From NCBI GenBank assembly GCA_003508835.1, contig PUFA01000003.1, forward strand, positions 22,205,501-22,269,500: 64,000 nucleotides of DNA. Direction: 5' to 3'. Both the position numbers and the translations under genes were made by a program. Positions 47,541-60,599 of the stretch are shown here, in pieces. This DNA comes from Eonycteris spelaea (lineage: Eukaryota > Chordata > Mammalia > Chiroptera > Pteropodidae). Under the pieces are notes generated by a model. The model ran no database searches, was not told the DNA's origin, and worked only from the letters and a program-made list of their open reading frames with translations. Every line of letters starts with the position of its first letter. The stretch's first letter is position 1.

Positions 47541-49744
47541 TTTGCTTTTTTTCCCTCTGTCCAAAGCCCCTTGAGTTTCTAACCTGTTGAAACTCCAAAG
47601 CCTTTTCTTTGCTTTGAGCTGAAACATCACTTCTTTGAGATAATAAATGTTTCACTCACTCAGTAGTCAAACTAGAAAGGATCAGGAGGTGACAAGGGAA
47701 AAAATCAGCTAATATTTCAGAGTATTATCCTTATGCACTTCTGTTGTAACTCCTTGGATTTGTATGAGTGTTTTGTACTGACTTCTATAAATAACTTCAG
47801 TTGGGATGTTTTGGTCTAGTGATATTTTAGAATTTTACATGGCATGTTCTTTGAGAAAACATTTCAAGGATATAATTTACATAGAATGCTCTCTTGCTTT
47901 TACTACTTCTACAGGCATGCAGCATATCTAAAAACCCAAATTTTCACTATACTTTCCAGAGCAACATTTAAAACTCAAATGTAATGACATGTGTGGAACA
48001 ATTAAATCAACCTAGCCTGTTGCTATTAAATATATGCAATTACATTTTGAAGTATGTAGTTTGGATGATTTAGTCTGAGGAATGGTCGGTAGGCAGGCAG
48101 TAATTTCTTTTTGAAAGTAGAAGGCAAGCAGAGGAACAATATCCAGAGAATGGAGGACCAACAGGAGCAGGCCACATCATAGATGCCAGTATACATGGAA
48201 GTGGCTGCATACCAAGGTGGCTTTAGAGAGAGTAGGACTTCAGGTTCTCTAGGAGAGAAAACATAAGAAAACCAATGTTTTGTAAAATTTTTAAGTATGT
48301 ACACATTCGAGACATCTGAGATAGTCGCTCATGGCACGAACTGTTTTCATTTTCTCTTGTATTCCTCTTCTTTGTCAGCTTTTCTTCCCTCCCCACTCCT
48401 CTTTTCTTGTTCTCTTAATTCCAGTCTCCAACTTGTTTTATAGCTCTACTTCTCCGTTCCCTACTGTCGTCAGCATTCACCTACATATAGCTTTGACTCA
48501 TGGCAAAGACAGATACTCTTTTTCCATTTTAATCTCCTATGGAAAACTGGCTAAGGTTACAGCAAGCATTATAAAGTGAGGGATCATTGGCTTCATATGA
48601 GATAGTAAGATGGTCTTAGAGTTGAGGTAGAGGCTGTTTGGCTAAAGCAAAGATAACCATAATGGCCAGGACAGTGATATGCTAAGGAATACTGATAAAG
48701 ACAAATTCAGAAACATTGGAAGGTAATCTCATAGTATCAGTCAATAAGGCTAATGGACATTTTTATCACAGCCCAGGTGGATAGTCTGAAGTATACTGCG
48801 TGTTCAAGTTAATAGCATCATAGAAAACATGTTGTTTTTGTTGCCTACACAGGTGAGTTCTGCTCAGACAAATCATGCTATAAATGGTTACTGGAAGTGC
48901 TATTATCCAAATCAGAGTGTGCCTTAGGTGCCGTTAATAACAGCTGTTTTTTTTTCCCCGTTTTGTTTTATTTTTTGCTTTCTCAAATTTAGAATTGACA
49001 TTTTTATTAAAATTAGTCTTGCATTAAAAATATATTTAATAATCACATTTTTCTCTCAATTAATGATGCTTCCATCTCCCAACTAAATGTTCTTGGCTTT
49101 TTTCCCCATTTAATTACTAAATGTGGAAACAATCATACAAATAGCTTTTCCACTGCATAAAATTATCCTGTGTATGTATATTATTTAAAGACCTTTGCCA
49201 GAAACAATATAGTTAAACTATTATCAATCACATTAGGTAGTTGTTAAAACTCAAATTCCTTAAATGATTATTCCAATTTAGGCTGACTTAAACCTTCTAT
49301 AATTCCTTAGCCTAATAGTTCTTTTATTAATCATTTGAAAAGTTGGTCTTTAACCATTTCTCGTAGCAGTGTAATATGGAAATTCCCAGCAAAGACAATA
49401 GTCTCAATATTAAACAGCAGAAAATAATTCCACTGGAGTTTTTATGATTCAAATATACCTAATGACCCACTGCAGTTGGGCAACTACTGTTGTGATTACA
49501 ATGTGTGGTAATAATGAAAATATTACTACACAGCTATAAATTCAAATCTAATTCCTATTATATATCTTTATTACACAGCCTATGTACAGCCATGTAGTAT
49601 AGTATTTTTGGAATTGGAAAAAATTACTTATCCTGAAAGGAGTTTCACAATTTTTTTTGCCTCTTCCACTTGAGTTATAACTCAATTGAGTAATAGGAGG
49701 GGGAGATGCATCTAAGCCATATATTTTATCTACCTCAATATCAA
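47541..49744. other. No gene or assignable repeat
   Basis: AT-rich. Frames at 48026-48304 (-) and 48331-48579 (+) are unsupported; the second is a pyrimidine-rich artefact. Confidence 0.4.
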
Positions 49745-49835
49745 TTGCTATCCCTAGATTGTGAGTAACCTGAAAGCAGGTACTATTTCTGTGTCTTCTT
49801 TATCTTTGTGTATCTACACGAACTCAGAGATACCA
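49745..49835 (+). mobile_element. Weak L2-like 3' fragment
   Basis: 'ccctagattgtgagtaacct' and 'gaaagcaggtactatttctg' resemble the L2 end ('gtaagctccatgagggcagg'). Confidence 0.4.
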
Positions 49836-50494
49836 GAAGTATCATATTCCTTTATTTCTCTCAAATCGAATTAAATTTAAACCCCCTTCTGTTAGATCAA
49901 GGGGCTATTGAATCTATGGCATTATTGGGCCTCCTTCCCTCCTCCAAGGTTACATAACCGTCCAAGGAGCTTGGTAAAGCAGTATGTATAAAGAGAACCT
50001 GTCTATCTGATCCATCCCGATTACTTTTGTTTATTGGCCTGGTTTATCTGTACTTTTAAAGGTAGGTAGCTCCCTTGATTTTGTGCTAAGTTTGAGTACT
50101 GGAATGTTTTCTGAGATTGGGAAACTTGGGTTCTAGAATCCCCACTTGAGTATTTTATGCAATCCATTTCATTCACTTCTCAGATTCTGCCACCCTCCCA
50201 TAGCAGAAGAGGGACACTACCTGGTATTAATGAACCTTAGGTTCCCTCTCCTAGACTGGCCATGTCACCATCTAAGAACTTCTTTTTTCTTCCTTAGTCT
50301 TCCTGGAATGTCTAGTATAATCTAATTAAATTTAGGTTTTAAAACAAAGATGGAAATGAGAGGGTCTTTGGAAAATTTAGGCTTTTGGTCAATAATTATG
50401 CCCCACTCTATCCCCACTGAAGCAGGGACCATAGAATTCTGGCTACCATTCTAGAATAGAAGAGAAAAATATGGGAGGAATGACATCTTAATAT

Positions 50495-50585
50495 ATTTTG
50501 TAACTGTATTATATACTTAGTACAAAGTAGATTCTTCTACATAATAGATATTCAATAAACAACATTGAGTGGCTGAATAAATCAA
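50495..50585 (+). mobile_element. L2/MIR-type 3' end fragment
   Basis: 'ataatagatattcaataaac' followed by 'gagtggctgaataaat' matches the shared 3' end of L2 and MIR ('tgctcaataaatatttgttg'). Confidence 0.55.
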
Positions 50586-53264
50586 TGGGGCTCTTTTGAA
50601 TATAACAAACAAGAGCTCTTCTGTTTCATTTCCATTTAATTCTATGGCTCTCAGGATTAGCATTACGCATAATAGGAGGCACTCTTCTTTGAGTTGGAAA
50701 TGTTATTCTCTACAACTATATAAAAAATTTAGCTGTTCTTAGACCTATTGCTGTGGATCCCTACCCTATCTTGGTAATAGCCAGAGGCAATGTTACAATA
50801 ATCATCCTCTAATTAGTATATGCATTTTCCTTCTAGGTGAAATTTAGTGCATACCACACTAACTCAAAGGAAAGATGCTTCTGATGGGAATGTTAGGCAC
50901 CATGCTAGTGGAAGAGATATTTTATAACAGCACAACATTATTGTCCAATTCCATCAATTCATTGAGACCTACCAATAACAACTCTATGTTAAACGTTAAA
51001 ATGAATTCATAGGGAAACACAATGAAGTGAAATACATACATAAACACACTAGAAATCAGGTGATCTGAGTTTTAGTTCTCACACTTTGGAGCAGTAGTCT
51101 CACACAAGTGGGGCTAGGTCATCATGGGTCTCTCTTGAAATCCTTTCCTGACATGTGATCATTTAGGCCCTTGATAAAATTCTTTTCTAGACTGTATACA
51201 CTATGAACTTATTTTTGTGTGACATTTTATATTAAGGTTTCCCAACTTTTATGATTAAAATTAATTTTTGTTCATTTTGAAACATCATTATTTGGAGAAT
51301 TGTAAGTTGCTAAAAGTACAGATCTCTTGAGTATGAGAGATGAGATGCCAATTCTCTCCCGTATGAGAGTTATAACCGGTTTGTATCAGATGGAAATGAC
51401 TGCAATATACATCGGTAGACCCGAATCATTTGCTTTCTTCAAATGTTGAATAAATAATAAAGTTTGAGTTGAGAAAGAAAAATGAAAGTTAACAAAATTC
51501 AGGAAAAAATAAGACAAAACACATGCAGTGTTATAATTTGCCAAAATTATGTATCCTAGATATCAAACAAAAATTATTTTTAAGGAATTTGACTTTTTTA
51601 GTAGGTTAAAGTATTTTAAAGATATTTTTCCTGGAAAGGGCTTCAAAGGGGTCTTGTACTTTTCAGAGTATGTGTTTTTGCTTAAATTGAAAATTGCAAA
51701 TCACAATATAAGGGTGTGTGTGTGTGTGTGTGCATGCACACATGCAGGTTTAAGTAAATTTAATTTGCTGTTAAGCTATTTTCAATAAAGGACAAATCAG
51801 TGTTTTTCAGGAACTGCTTCAGGGATACAGGAATGTGATATTCTGGTAAATATGCAAGCTAACTGGCAGACAGTGTTATTTTGTGAAATATGAATATAGT
51901 GCTCTGGAGGCCACGGGCTTTCCTGTTGTTTAGATACCATCAGAAAATGCTATTACAGAGAAATGGTACAAAATACCCTTTTATCTTTTTGGAATCAATT
52001 TTTTTTAATGTTATAAAGACTTAGAATCCCCTCCCCACACCCCATCTCTACACACACAAAAGTCTTGTAGAACCAGAGAAGGAGATAGGAAGAGAAAAAA
52101 AAATGCTTCTAATTTTTTCTGCATAAATTCATTTTTAGGAGAAATAGAAAGAAAAAAAACATATTAGAAGCCCTTTTTCTTGCAAGAAAGGTAATTTTCT
52201 AACAGATAGTTAACCAAGTGAATATTTTTTTCCATTTGATTTTCTAGTTATCAGTGTTTTGGAATTAATACAGGCACTTATTGACTTAACCTTTCTCACA
52301 TGATATATAGGCTTATTTGTGTTTTGAGAAACATTTTGCATGCATGGCATGAATTCATTTTGAAGAAAAGTTGGATTTATAGATGCATCGTCTTTGGTGT
52401 AAAAATGTTTCTAGGAGTTAGGAATCTGTGGTCCTGTACATTGCATGTGTGGGGTTACTACTATCATCCCTTTTTATATTGGTGGAAATAGGGAAATCTC
52501 AAGTTCACACACTTAATACTTCTGCATTCATGCAGAATGAAGATCTTGTGTCACGTGGGCTACTGTGAGAGTTTCAGGGTCCAGAGTGCACAGAGCACAC
52601 AGAGATTACTTTCTGAGCAGAATAGCAGGCACTGAAGTTGACTGCTGGGGAAAGAAGTTAATAATAAAGAGGAAAACTTGCAGTTTAAGTCAGACCTGAG
52701 GTGGAAATGGTGACTCCCCGGGAAATCGCTGTTTAAGTCTGACTCTTCTCAGCAACTCGCATAAAATGTTAAACTATGTATAATGGCATACCCAGTTCTT
52801 CACATAAGGCCTCTTAATAAGGTGAGAATCCTCTGCTATGTACCAGTTGAAGAGAGCTAGAGTCTCCATGGGAGTTAGGACTCCTTCTATGGCAAGTGAC
52901 CAAAGACTCTCAAGCTGACATAACCCCAAAGGAAATCTAATGCCTCATAGAAATAAAAAGTGTGTGGGTGGGGAAGGCTTCACGTGTTGTATGACGAAGG
53001 AGTTCAGCTGGCAAAACCCAACCCCAGTTACCCCTAGTTTTTACCCACTCTGCACTTGAGTTCCTGAAGCCAAGCATGAATGGAGAAAAACACAGGACCT
53101 TGTTGACTGGCCTCTTAATTTTTGTCATGACTGCTAGCTTCAAGAGGGCCTTAATGATGCTTGGTGATCAGACCATCTTCCCCTACACTATTTGTTCTCC
53201 TAGGTGCCTGCAAAACTTTTTCACAATGTGTCCTTTCTGCGTATTTATCTACTGCCTCTCCCCA
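50586..53264. other. No gene; AT-rich
   Basis: Unassigned sequence. It contains a short (GT)n with a small palindrome 'tgtgcatgcaca' at about 51713-51741. No exon-like feature was seen. Confidence 0.4.
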
Positions 53265-54885
53265 ACCTAAGTCTCAGCTGACGATGTTACTTCCCATTTC
53301 ATTTAGGAAATAGAAGCCATCAGAAGAGAAGAACATCCATTCTATATTCGTCAGACCTGTGTTTGTGCCCGACACACTCTTGCTTTTCTTCTTTATGACT
53401 TGACATAAAACTAGTCCCTCTGTTCATGCACTGGCTCCATCCCTTCTTGGGTACCTATAGGCATTGTTTTCACATTTGTCTTCTCTCCTTTCTGCATCAT
53501 CTAGTCTCTCCCATCTCTGCTAGACCATTCCCAACCAACATACAAACATGCTGTAATTTTCTTCAATGAATTTCATGAACATGCATTACCTTTAGGCATC
53601 ATCTTGTTCTTCTGTTTGTTTGCTTGCTTCTTTGTTTGCTGCAAAACTTCTCTAAGATGTTGTCTTATGCAGTTCATTTCCACTTCCTCTTCTACCAGTT
53701 CAGTAAAACTTTATGTTTTTTTCTCAGGCTGTAACTGAGTCAACTTATTAGCAATAGTTGACATTGTTGACATACTCTCCTTCTAAAAACCCAATCTTCA
53801 TTTCTCTTTTGGAACTCATCACCGGTCATGCTTTTTCTCTCGCGTTTACTGGTATCAGCCCATCCCCCAGATGCCAAATGTTGAATTCTGTTGGCTCTCA
53901 GTTCTCCTCTTTTGCTACCTGGATGATATCTACCAGTTTCTTGACTTTGAATATTGATAACTTTAAAATTTTTTCTATCCCGGAACTCTTCTCTAAACTT
54001 CAGACTCATACATACTCTTTTAGATGTTCAAAAGATATACTTAACATGATAACCAAATTTCTCATCTCTTCCCACACCCTTTCTATCCCATCATATCTCT
54101 CTAGAAATCTTTTGCAACTTGGTGTATAGCAAATGCATCATTCTAGTTGTACAGTGTAAAAATCACAATCACTTGGGATATTTTTTCGAGAGGGGCTGGC
54201 TACTCCTACCTCATCTCTAGGCTATTTACAAATCCTGCCATCTCTAACTTCAAAATACTGTCAGAATCCAGAACTCCCTTTACCACTCTGCCGCCATGGC
54301 CTGTTGCAATAGCCTCCCAACTGACTTCCTTATTTTTAGCCTTGTTCCTCTACATTACATTTTTTTTTTTTAATTCAGAAACCAGAGTCATCCTGATAAA
54401 TTCAAGACATGCTAGGTTACTTCTCTGTTCAAACCTCTTTAATGCTTTTCAGACTCATATCAGAGTGGAAACTAAAGCTCTTGAAATAGTCAATAGTCAA
54501 CAAGGCCTACGATCTGGCTTCTCTGAGTGCATCTCCTGCTCTTCTCCACCTTGCTGTTGGGGCTCCAGCTGTGCAGGTCATCTTTGCTGTTTCTTGGACG
54601 TTCCAAGCACACTTCTGCTCAAGCTTTTCTGTTCCCTCTGTCTCAAGTGTTCTTACCCCATAAACATTCCCTTGCCAGTAAGCTAGCTAGTCCTTTCCAC
54701 TCTCCCACAAGACTTTTCAAACTACCTTTCCTCCTTTCCATACTTTTTTTTTTTTTGATAACATCATCACTCATTTTATTTTCCTACTAAAACGGAATGT
54801 AAGCTCCCTGAGGACAAGGACTTTATTGTGTTTTTCATGGTCCCTACAGTGCCTAGAACAGTCCTTACAGCAAAGCATTAAGATT
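53265..54885 (+). mobile_element. L2 LINE, long copy of the 3' half (reverse transcriptase relic)
   Basis: About 1.6 kb collinear with the L2 consensus: 'aggaaatagaagccatcaga', 'catacaaacatgctgtaatt', 'tgacattgttgacatactct', 'cttcagactcatacatactc', 'ttgcaatagcctcccaactg', 'aaggcctacgatctggcttc', 'ctccacaccttgctgttgg'-like text, 'aacattcccttgccag' and the 3' end 'ggaatgtaagctccctgagg'. L2 encoded an endonuclease/reverse transcriptase; this copy is frameshifted throughout. The 179-codon (54147-54686), 123-codon and 87-codon + frames and an 89-codon minus frame are pieces or shadows of that relic. This is long for an L2, most of which are a few hundred bases. Confidence 0.9.
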
Positions 54886-55387
54886 CTTGATTTCACTATT
54901 TGCTGGTCAAGTTTGATTTAATTAGACTCTCCAATACTATGTGGAAAATGGAATAAAGTTTATTTTGCAATTAAAATTTCAGTATGATTGTGATTGGGGC
55001 ATATCAAAAGCTCAATATTTGTCTCACAAATAAGCTTGAAGTTTTGGTTCAAAGAGCAACATTATAGCAATGGAAGGGAGAACTGGAAACAACAAAAATG
55101 AATAATAGTGGGCTGCTCCCATTCTTTGGTACTTTTGTATATGGGCTTAAGGCTGCCTTTATCAACTACACTATCATTTTTAGTGGCGACATACTCATCC
55201 ACAACTGATTTAAGTAACCCAGTCATTATAATATCTATTTTGTCCTGTTTTTCTTCTTTGTATTCACTAATAACAAACATCTTTATACACACTTTATCTA
55301 TTCATTTTTTTTTTTACATTTGCCTAATCATTTCATGGTATTAATTCTAGACTTTTTTTTGCCAACATTGAATCCAGGCTTTATGAA

Positions 55388-55388
<1 letters not shown>
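54886..55388. other. No gene or assignable repeat
   Basis: AT-rich spacer with no supported feature. Confidence 0.35.

Positions 55389-55428
<40 letters not shown>
55389..55428. repeat. (TG)n microsatellite
   Basis: About 20 uninterrupted TG units. The sequence after it (55440-55610) has a weak L1-antisense look that I do not call. Confidence 0.97.
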
Positions 55429-55429
<1 letters not shown>

Positions 55430-57364
55430 CATTAGCTTGAATTTTTCTCTGAATTTTTAGTGTGAATTTAGACATTCTTCACTTAGACAATTTAGTATTT
55501 CACTGTTACAAAAATAATAGTTCAGTGAATACCTGTCTTCATAAATCATTATCTCCAACTCTACTCATTTCCATAGGTACATTCCTAGATGCTGGATTAT
55601 CTGTAAAAGAAAATATACACATAACCTAGTCCCAAAAAGATCACTTTATATATCTTACAAAATCACCTTAAGAAAAGAGTATAAATGTCTTCCCCTTCAG
55701 AATTTATATAATAGTGTCTGCTTCATTCAAACTTACAATACTTAGTGTTATCTTAATAAAAAATAAGCTTTTGAGAAGATATTAAAGCTATTAAAAAAAT
55801 CTTTACCCAAATCAGTTAGGAATATGTACCTACACATTTTCTGGTATAGTCAGTTCTGCTCTCCTGCTTGTTTTGAAAATGTGAACTTGTTCAAGGTAAT
55901 TGTTGTATTAGGGAAAAAATTGGAATATCATGTAGATTTTCCATTTTTTAAATATGATTTTATATGCAAGAATCAATAGGTGAATAGAGAAAACTGCACC
56001 CAGCTGAACAAAGCTGTACAGGAACACGGAGCCCAGAACTCTGCTAGTTATCATCTGTATTATGAGCCACACCTATCTATATCTGATTTTACAACTTTTT
56101 ATCAGATTTTAGCTAATATTCCTTCTACCACTTCATTATAGCATGGTAATTAACACATACACGCATATGTCTTATGAAGCAAACTGATATGTATGAATTC
56201 ACTGTGCATCAGAGGTTATGTTTATGCTGGCATTATTTGTGTTTGTTAATGCCCTTGATAAGGAGCATTTTATTTTAGAAACTTCTTGAATCACTGGTGA
56301 ATCTGTTATTCAATATGTGTTCCTAGTCCCCTATCTGCTCCTTAATTGTGTGTGCGGAAAGCAAACTTGAGACAGCAGAAATTGAAATGGAAAAGGAAGT
56401 TTTCAGAACTATTGGTATAAGCAACATAAGAACTGAATATCTCTATTTGAAAAATAAGCTGTAGAATCTGGAAGATGAGTTCTTTTAAGCATTGTTTCCC
56501 ATCTTAGGTATAATTGAATCCTTCATCTGCTTAGAAAGATAAAGATTAGTTCTAACTTGATATGCATTTTTAAGGTAGCAGGGACATGAGTATTTTTCCC
56601 GCAGGTGGTAGAACAGCATTCATAGCAATCCTTCAGAACTCGGCAAAGATGGAGTTATTTTCATCAGTTTCGAGCAAGAGAGCTGGCATTCTATTTAAAC
56701 AGAATGAATTATTTTAGGGACATGAGAAAAGACTCTTTACTCAAAGAAGCATTGCCAACTCATGTAATGATTCCTAAATTGTTTCATCTGACAGTTAGAG
56801 ATAAAACTTCAAGTATAGCCATTTTTGGATTTGATCTCCTTGCAGTCTAATATGGATACAGGTACAAATATCATCAAGTCTACCTAGGAAAATTTTAAGA
56901 GTAAGAGAGTTGACAGTGGTCAGTTGAGAAGAAAGCTGAGAAAGATTCAATTGGAAATAAACACAAGTACAGGAAGAAACTACATATATTGCCTACTTCA
57001 CCAGCAGACAGTGATCTGGCCTTTTAATATGGCACTACACCTGTGTGTGAGAGTGCCAAAAAAATCCCCTGAAACTGGAGATGGTTTTGTTGTTTGTGGT
57101 CACTAATGGCATTTGCACAGCCGGCTCTGTTATCACTTTGCATCCTAGTCTCTTAGGAGTCTTTATCATAAGCCCTGAGTAGAAGATTATAGGAAGGTGT
57201 TATGTAGAAGGCTGAATTCCTACAGTGTACCAACTCTGAAGGAAGGAACCATGAGAGCCTGGAAAGTACAATGAATAGGTAGCAATAAATGTAATCTCTA
57301 GTCAGGTATGAAAACTACATGGTGCTATCTGAAAGCATGACCCTCCAATGATGGGTTCATATTA
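55429..57364. other. No gene or assignable repeat
   Basis: AT-rich sequence with no supported feature. Confidence 0.4.
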
Positions 57365-57480
57365 TGCAGGAAATCATTTAGTCATCATGAGCCTCACTCA
57401 CTTCATCTGTAAAATTAGGACTGATGAGAACACTTTAAAGGTTTTTTTAAAAATATTAAATGCAGTAAAATTATGTGAAA
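57365..57480 (+). mobile_element. MIR SINE fragment
   Basis: 'catttagtcatcatgagcct', 'cactcacttcatctgtaaaa' and 'ttaggactgatgagaacact' match the MIR core and 3' part. Confidence 0.65.
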
Positions 57481-57861
57481 TATTCTGTAATGTCCAACAG
57501 TTGGAAAGGGTGGGATATGAAGGCTAACAAAAAAGAGAAAGAAAAAGAATTGTGTTCGAGTTCTATTTTTGGAAATATCTATTTCCAGAGATGGTCAGAT
57601 CGTAACCCAAAGTGAAAACAAACTTGAAATTATTATCATCACTTAGTGCTATTATCTTTTGATTCATGCATATACTCATTTACCTGTCAACAAATATTAG
57701 AGTGACTCTTTATAGAGCACCAAGCTAATTCCAGGGATAAAACAAAGTAACAGACAAAGTTTGTTCTCCATGTTCTCATTTGTAAAGTTAGGAAATTGGT
57801 ACAAATGATCTATTCTCTTTCCTTTCTGATATATAATGTATATAATGTATATAATTACTAC

Positions 57862-58295
57862 TGTCATGCCTTGGACTACTGTAACAAAGTGTCACAGACT
57901 GGGTGGCTTAAACAACAGACATTTATTTCTTGCAGTTTTGGAGTTTGAGAAGTTCAAGATCAAAGGACCCACAGATTTGGTTCTAGGAGAGGATCTCTTC
58001 CTGGCTTATAGGTGGCCACCATCTTGCTGTGTACTCATATGACCTCCTCTTTGTGTGTGTGTGTGGTGTGGTGTGTGTGTGTGTGTGTGTGTTGTGTGTG
58101 TGTCTGTAGAGAGAGAGTTAGATCTCTCTGTCTTCCTCCTTTTATAAAGGCATTCATTTCATCATGAGTGTCCTATTTTCATGATCTAATTAAACTTAAT
58201 TACCTCCCAAAGTCTCCTCCTCCAATATCATCAGTTTGGGGGTTAGGGCTTCAACATATAAATTTTAGGGGGACACAAACATTCAGCCCATAACA
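57862..58295 (-). mobile_element. MaLR-type solo LTR with internal GT expansion, antisense
   Basis: Same family group and orientation as the LTR at 9334-9659: 'tgtcatgccttggactactg', 'gactgggtggcttaaacaac', 'gttcaagatcaaaggaccca', 'ctcttcctggcttataggtg', 'cttaattacctcccaaagtc', 'gggggttagggcttcaacat' and 'cacaaacattcagcccataa'. A GT-rich microsatellite has grown inside it (58052-58104). Both ends can be placed, and no internal retroviral sequence adjoins. Confidence 0.85.
58052..58104. repeat. Imperfect (GT)n inside the MaLR LTR
   Basis: GT repeats interrupted by GG and TT. The consensus at this point is normally a short GA/GT-rich patch, so the tract expanded after insertion. Confidence 0.9.
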
Positions 58296-58369
58296 TCTAT
58301 ATGCTATAATTAGAGCTGGAGTTTTAGAGGATATTCTCTTATCCTCAAAAACTCTCTATTATAGAGTTA

Positions 58370-58510
58370 TTAATGTGCACACTTTAAAGACAGAAGCTGA
58401 AGCTCAGAGAGCGAACTGATTGACCCAAAGTCTCATAGCTACTAAGTGGCGGGACGCAATTCTGACCTGTGGTTGCCTGTGTGATTACTCAGCCTGGGTT
58501 TTTCCAACCA
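58370..58510 (+). mobile_element. MIR SINE fragment
   Basis: 'gaagctgaagctcagagagc', 'ttgacccaaagtctcatagc' and 'tactaagtggcgggacgcaa' follow the MIR core. The 133-codon frame starting at 58469 begins inside it and is not supported as a gene. Confidence 0.7.
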
Positions 58511-59599
58511 TTTAACACTGTGCTTTTTAATACCATTAAAGTAAGATTCACAAAGCATCATTCAAATGAGATGTTGACAGAGGTTAGTCAATTGATGAAG
58601 ACAAGACTGTCTTTGGATCAGTGGAAACATGTTTTTAAAAAATTCAAACATACAAAGGAGGGGTGCTTTGTATTAGAAAAGATGACATTTCTGGGGATAC
58701 AATTGTTCATCACCCAATCAGCTGTCACTTCAGGGAATAAATATCTTAAAGATATACTGAGGTCACCAAAACAGAGAGCTTTTTCACTGATCCATTCCAT
58801 CTTGCATGCATCGCATTTGCCTCTGAAGCTTCTGATAGATTTATTACAGAATGTCCGTGTCTCTGTATAGCAATGTGGATTTTTTTTTCCTTCAGAGCCC
58901 ATTAATTGAACTCTGTATTTATGCTTTTACTGGTATATCATATTCTAATATCCAAGTCTCTGTACAATACCAAGGCCATATGATTCTAAGGAGTTAACAT
59001 AGGAATTTTGTCCTCACACAAGGGAATTTTGTCCTCACTCTAGTTATTAATTTTCCATACAAATGGGAATATTTATACAAAATCTGCCATTTTTTCATGG
59101 TCTTAGAAAATGGCAATTGTAAGGCTCTGTCTTTGAACTTCCTATGTCTCTCAATTTTGATTCTCCATAAGGAATATTGGCCAAAGGAAGGTCCATGCTG
59201 TGCTTTCTTAGCCATTATATTCTTAGAGGGAGTGGAGAGGAAATTTCGTTCATATTTGTGATTTTTGTTGAAGTGTAAGTTGGAGTCCCAAACTATAGCA
59301 AGTTCACATTGTGGTAGAGATTAAAAGGAGGCTTCCTGAAGCCACTTGCACCCAAACCAGGATGCATGCACTCCCTGCCATGTCCCCTAAGGTCTCGCTA
59401 TCACCATTTCCTACTTCAAGCATGGATGATCAGTCACCGGTCTTCTCTTTCTTGGTGGGACTCTAGAGAATTTCAGATCCTAATCACAAGGGACATCTCG
59501 TTGTTAGATCCTGTGGATCCTTTCTGTTTCTCCTTTAGGTCTCAGTGTACCTGTTGCTCATTTGTTCTAGCAATGATCACAACATGTGGATTTTAAAAA
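58511..59599. other. No gene or assignable repeat
   Basis: Includes the body of a 133-codon + frame (58469-58870) overlapped by a 94-codon frame on the other strand. Neither has a recognisable domain. A short duplication 'ggaattttgtcctcac' occurs twice at about 59001-59038. Confidence 0.4.
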
Positions 59600-59740
59600 T
59601 ATACTCCTCTTTTTCCCCATCAACTGTCCATTCTCTTGAGGGCATGTGTATTAGCCACCTAGACTAATTGCTCTTGCATATTGTCAGTGCCTAGTACAAT
59701 GCCTAACATGTAGGTGTTCAGTAAACATTTGCTAAATTAA
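59600..59740 (+). mobile_element. L2 LINE 3' end
   Basis: 'tcttgagggcatgtgtatta', 'tgtcagtgcctagtacaatg', 'cctaacatgtaggtgttcag' and 'taaacatttgctaaatt' match the L2 terminal region. Confidence 0.75.
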
Positions 59741-59873
59741 GTTGTATTGACATAGTAATGGCAATAGCGGTAGCGATACTACAGAGCAGATACTACAGAG
59801 ATGGAATGCTTAAGCTTGACATGATTAAGTGCAGGATATGAAAGAAAGAAAAAGTCAAGTGTGAAAAATACAT

Positions 59874-60172
59874 AGGTGCTCCTTGATTTACAATAGGGTT
59901 ACATCTCGATTAACCCATAGTAAGTTGAAAGTATCTTAAGTTGAAAATGCATTTAATACATATAACCACTGAAGATTAAAGCTGAGCTCAGCCCACCTTA
60001 GACATGCTCAGAACACTTACATTAGCCAACAGTTGAGCAAAATCATCCAACACAAGCTCTTTTATAATAAAGTGCTAAATGTCTCACATAATTTATTATA
60101 CATCTTGCTTTCACACCATCTTAAAGTCAGAAAATCGTTAAGTCAAACCACCGTAAGTCAGAGACCATCTGT
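59874..60172. mobile_element. Tigger-type (TcMar) DNA transposon fossil
   Basis: The left end 'ggtgctccttgatttacaat' and right end 'ccgtaagtcagagaccatct' are inverted repeats of each other in degraded form. The interior has 'aagttgaaaatgcatttaat', 'gctcagaacacttacattag' and 'caaaatcatccaacacaagc'. It lies between TA dinucleotides, as expected for this superfamily. It has no transposase and is internally deleted. Confidence 0.8.
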
Positions 60173-60224
60173 AGATAAGCTGGATGACAGAGATAAAACA
60201 CAGCAGTAGGTTTAATGAGATGAT

Positions 60225-60410
60225 AATAATAATAGCTACAGTTTATTGAACAATTACTGTGTGCCAGAACAATTGTTGTACATTAAATGCTTTACATTTA
60301 TTATATAACTGAATCTCCATACAATAACCTGTTTTACAAACAAAATACTTAATCAAAATGCTAAGTAATTAGTAAGACCAAGAATTGAATTAATTCCTAT
60401 TTCTTTGTAT
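60225..60410 (+). mobile_element. MIR SINE
   Basis: 'aataataatagctacagttt', 'attgaacaattactgtgtgc', 'aatgctttacatttattata' and 'aatctccatacaataacctg' correspond in order to the MIR 5' and middle parts. Confidence 0.75.
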
Positions 60411-60420
60411 TCCATGAAAC

Positions 60421-60565
60421 CAGAGTTTCTCAAAGTGTGATCCATGAACTTTCCAGATCAAAAATCATGCAAAGGTGGTTCTTTAAAGTTCTGTTCCTGA
60501 GTCTCACAACAAACATGCTGTTGTGGAGCCAGAGATTCTTCCTATTAAAAGCACACCAAGCAAAT
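60421..60565 (-). mobile_element. MER5-like hAT fossil
   Basis: Begins 'cagagtttctcaaagtgtga' (MER5 terminal repeat) with a degraded interior. Its right end is not clearly preserved. Confidence 0.5.
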
Positions 60566-60599
60566 CTTATGCCAGCTAAAGCTTTATAAATATTGTATT

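Noticed and set aside
54147..54686. 179-codon gene
   Set aside because: Lies wholly within a collinear L2 LINE relic; codons follow the decayed reverse transcriptase region.
55440..55610. Antisense L1 fragment after the (TG)n tract
   Set aside because: Only a vague resemblance to an L1 3' segment; not enough ordered matches to call.
58469..58870. 133-codon + strand frame
   Set aside because: Starts inside a MIR, is overlapped by a 94-codon frame on the other strand, and matches nothing I recognise.
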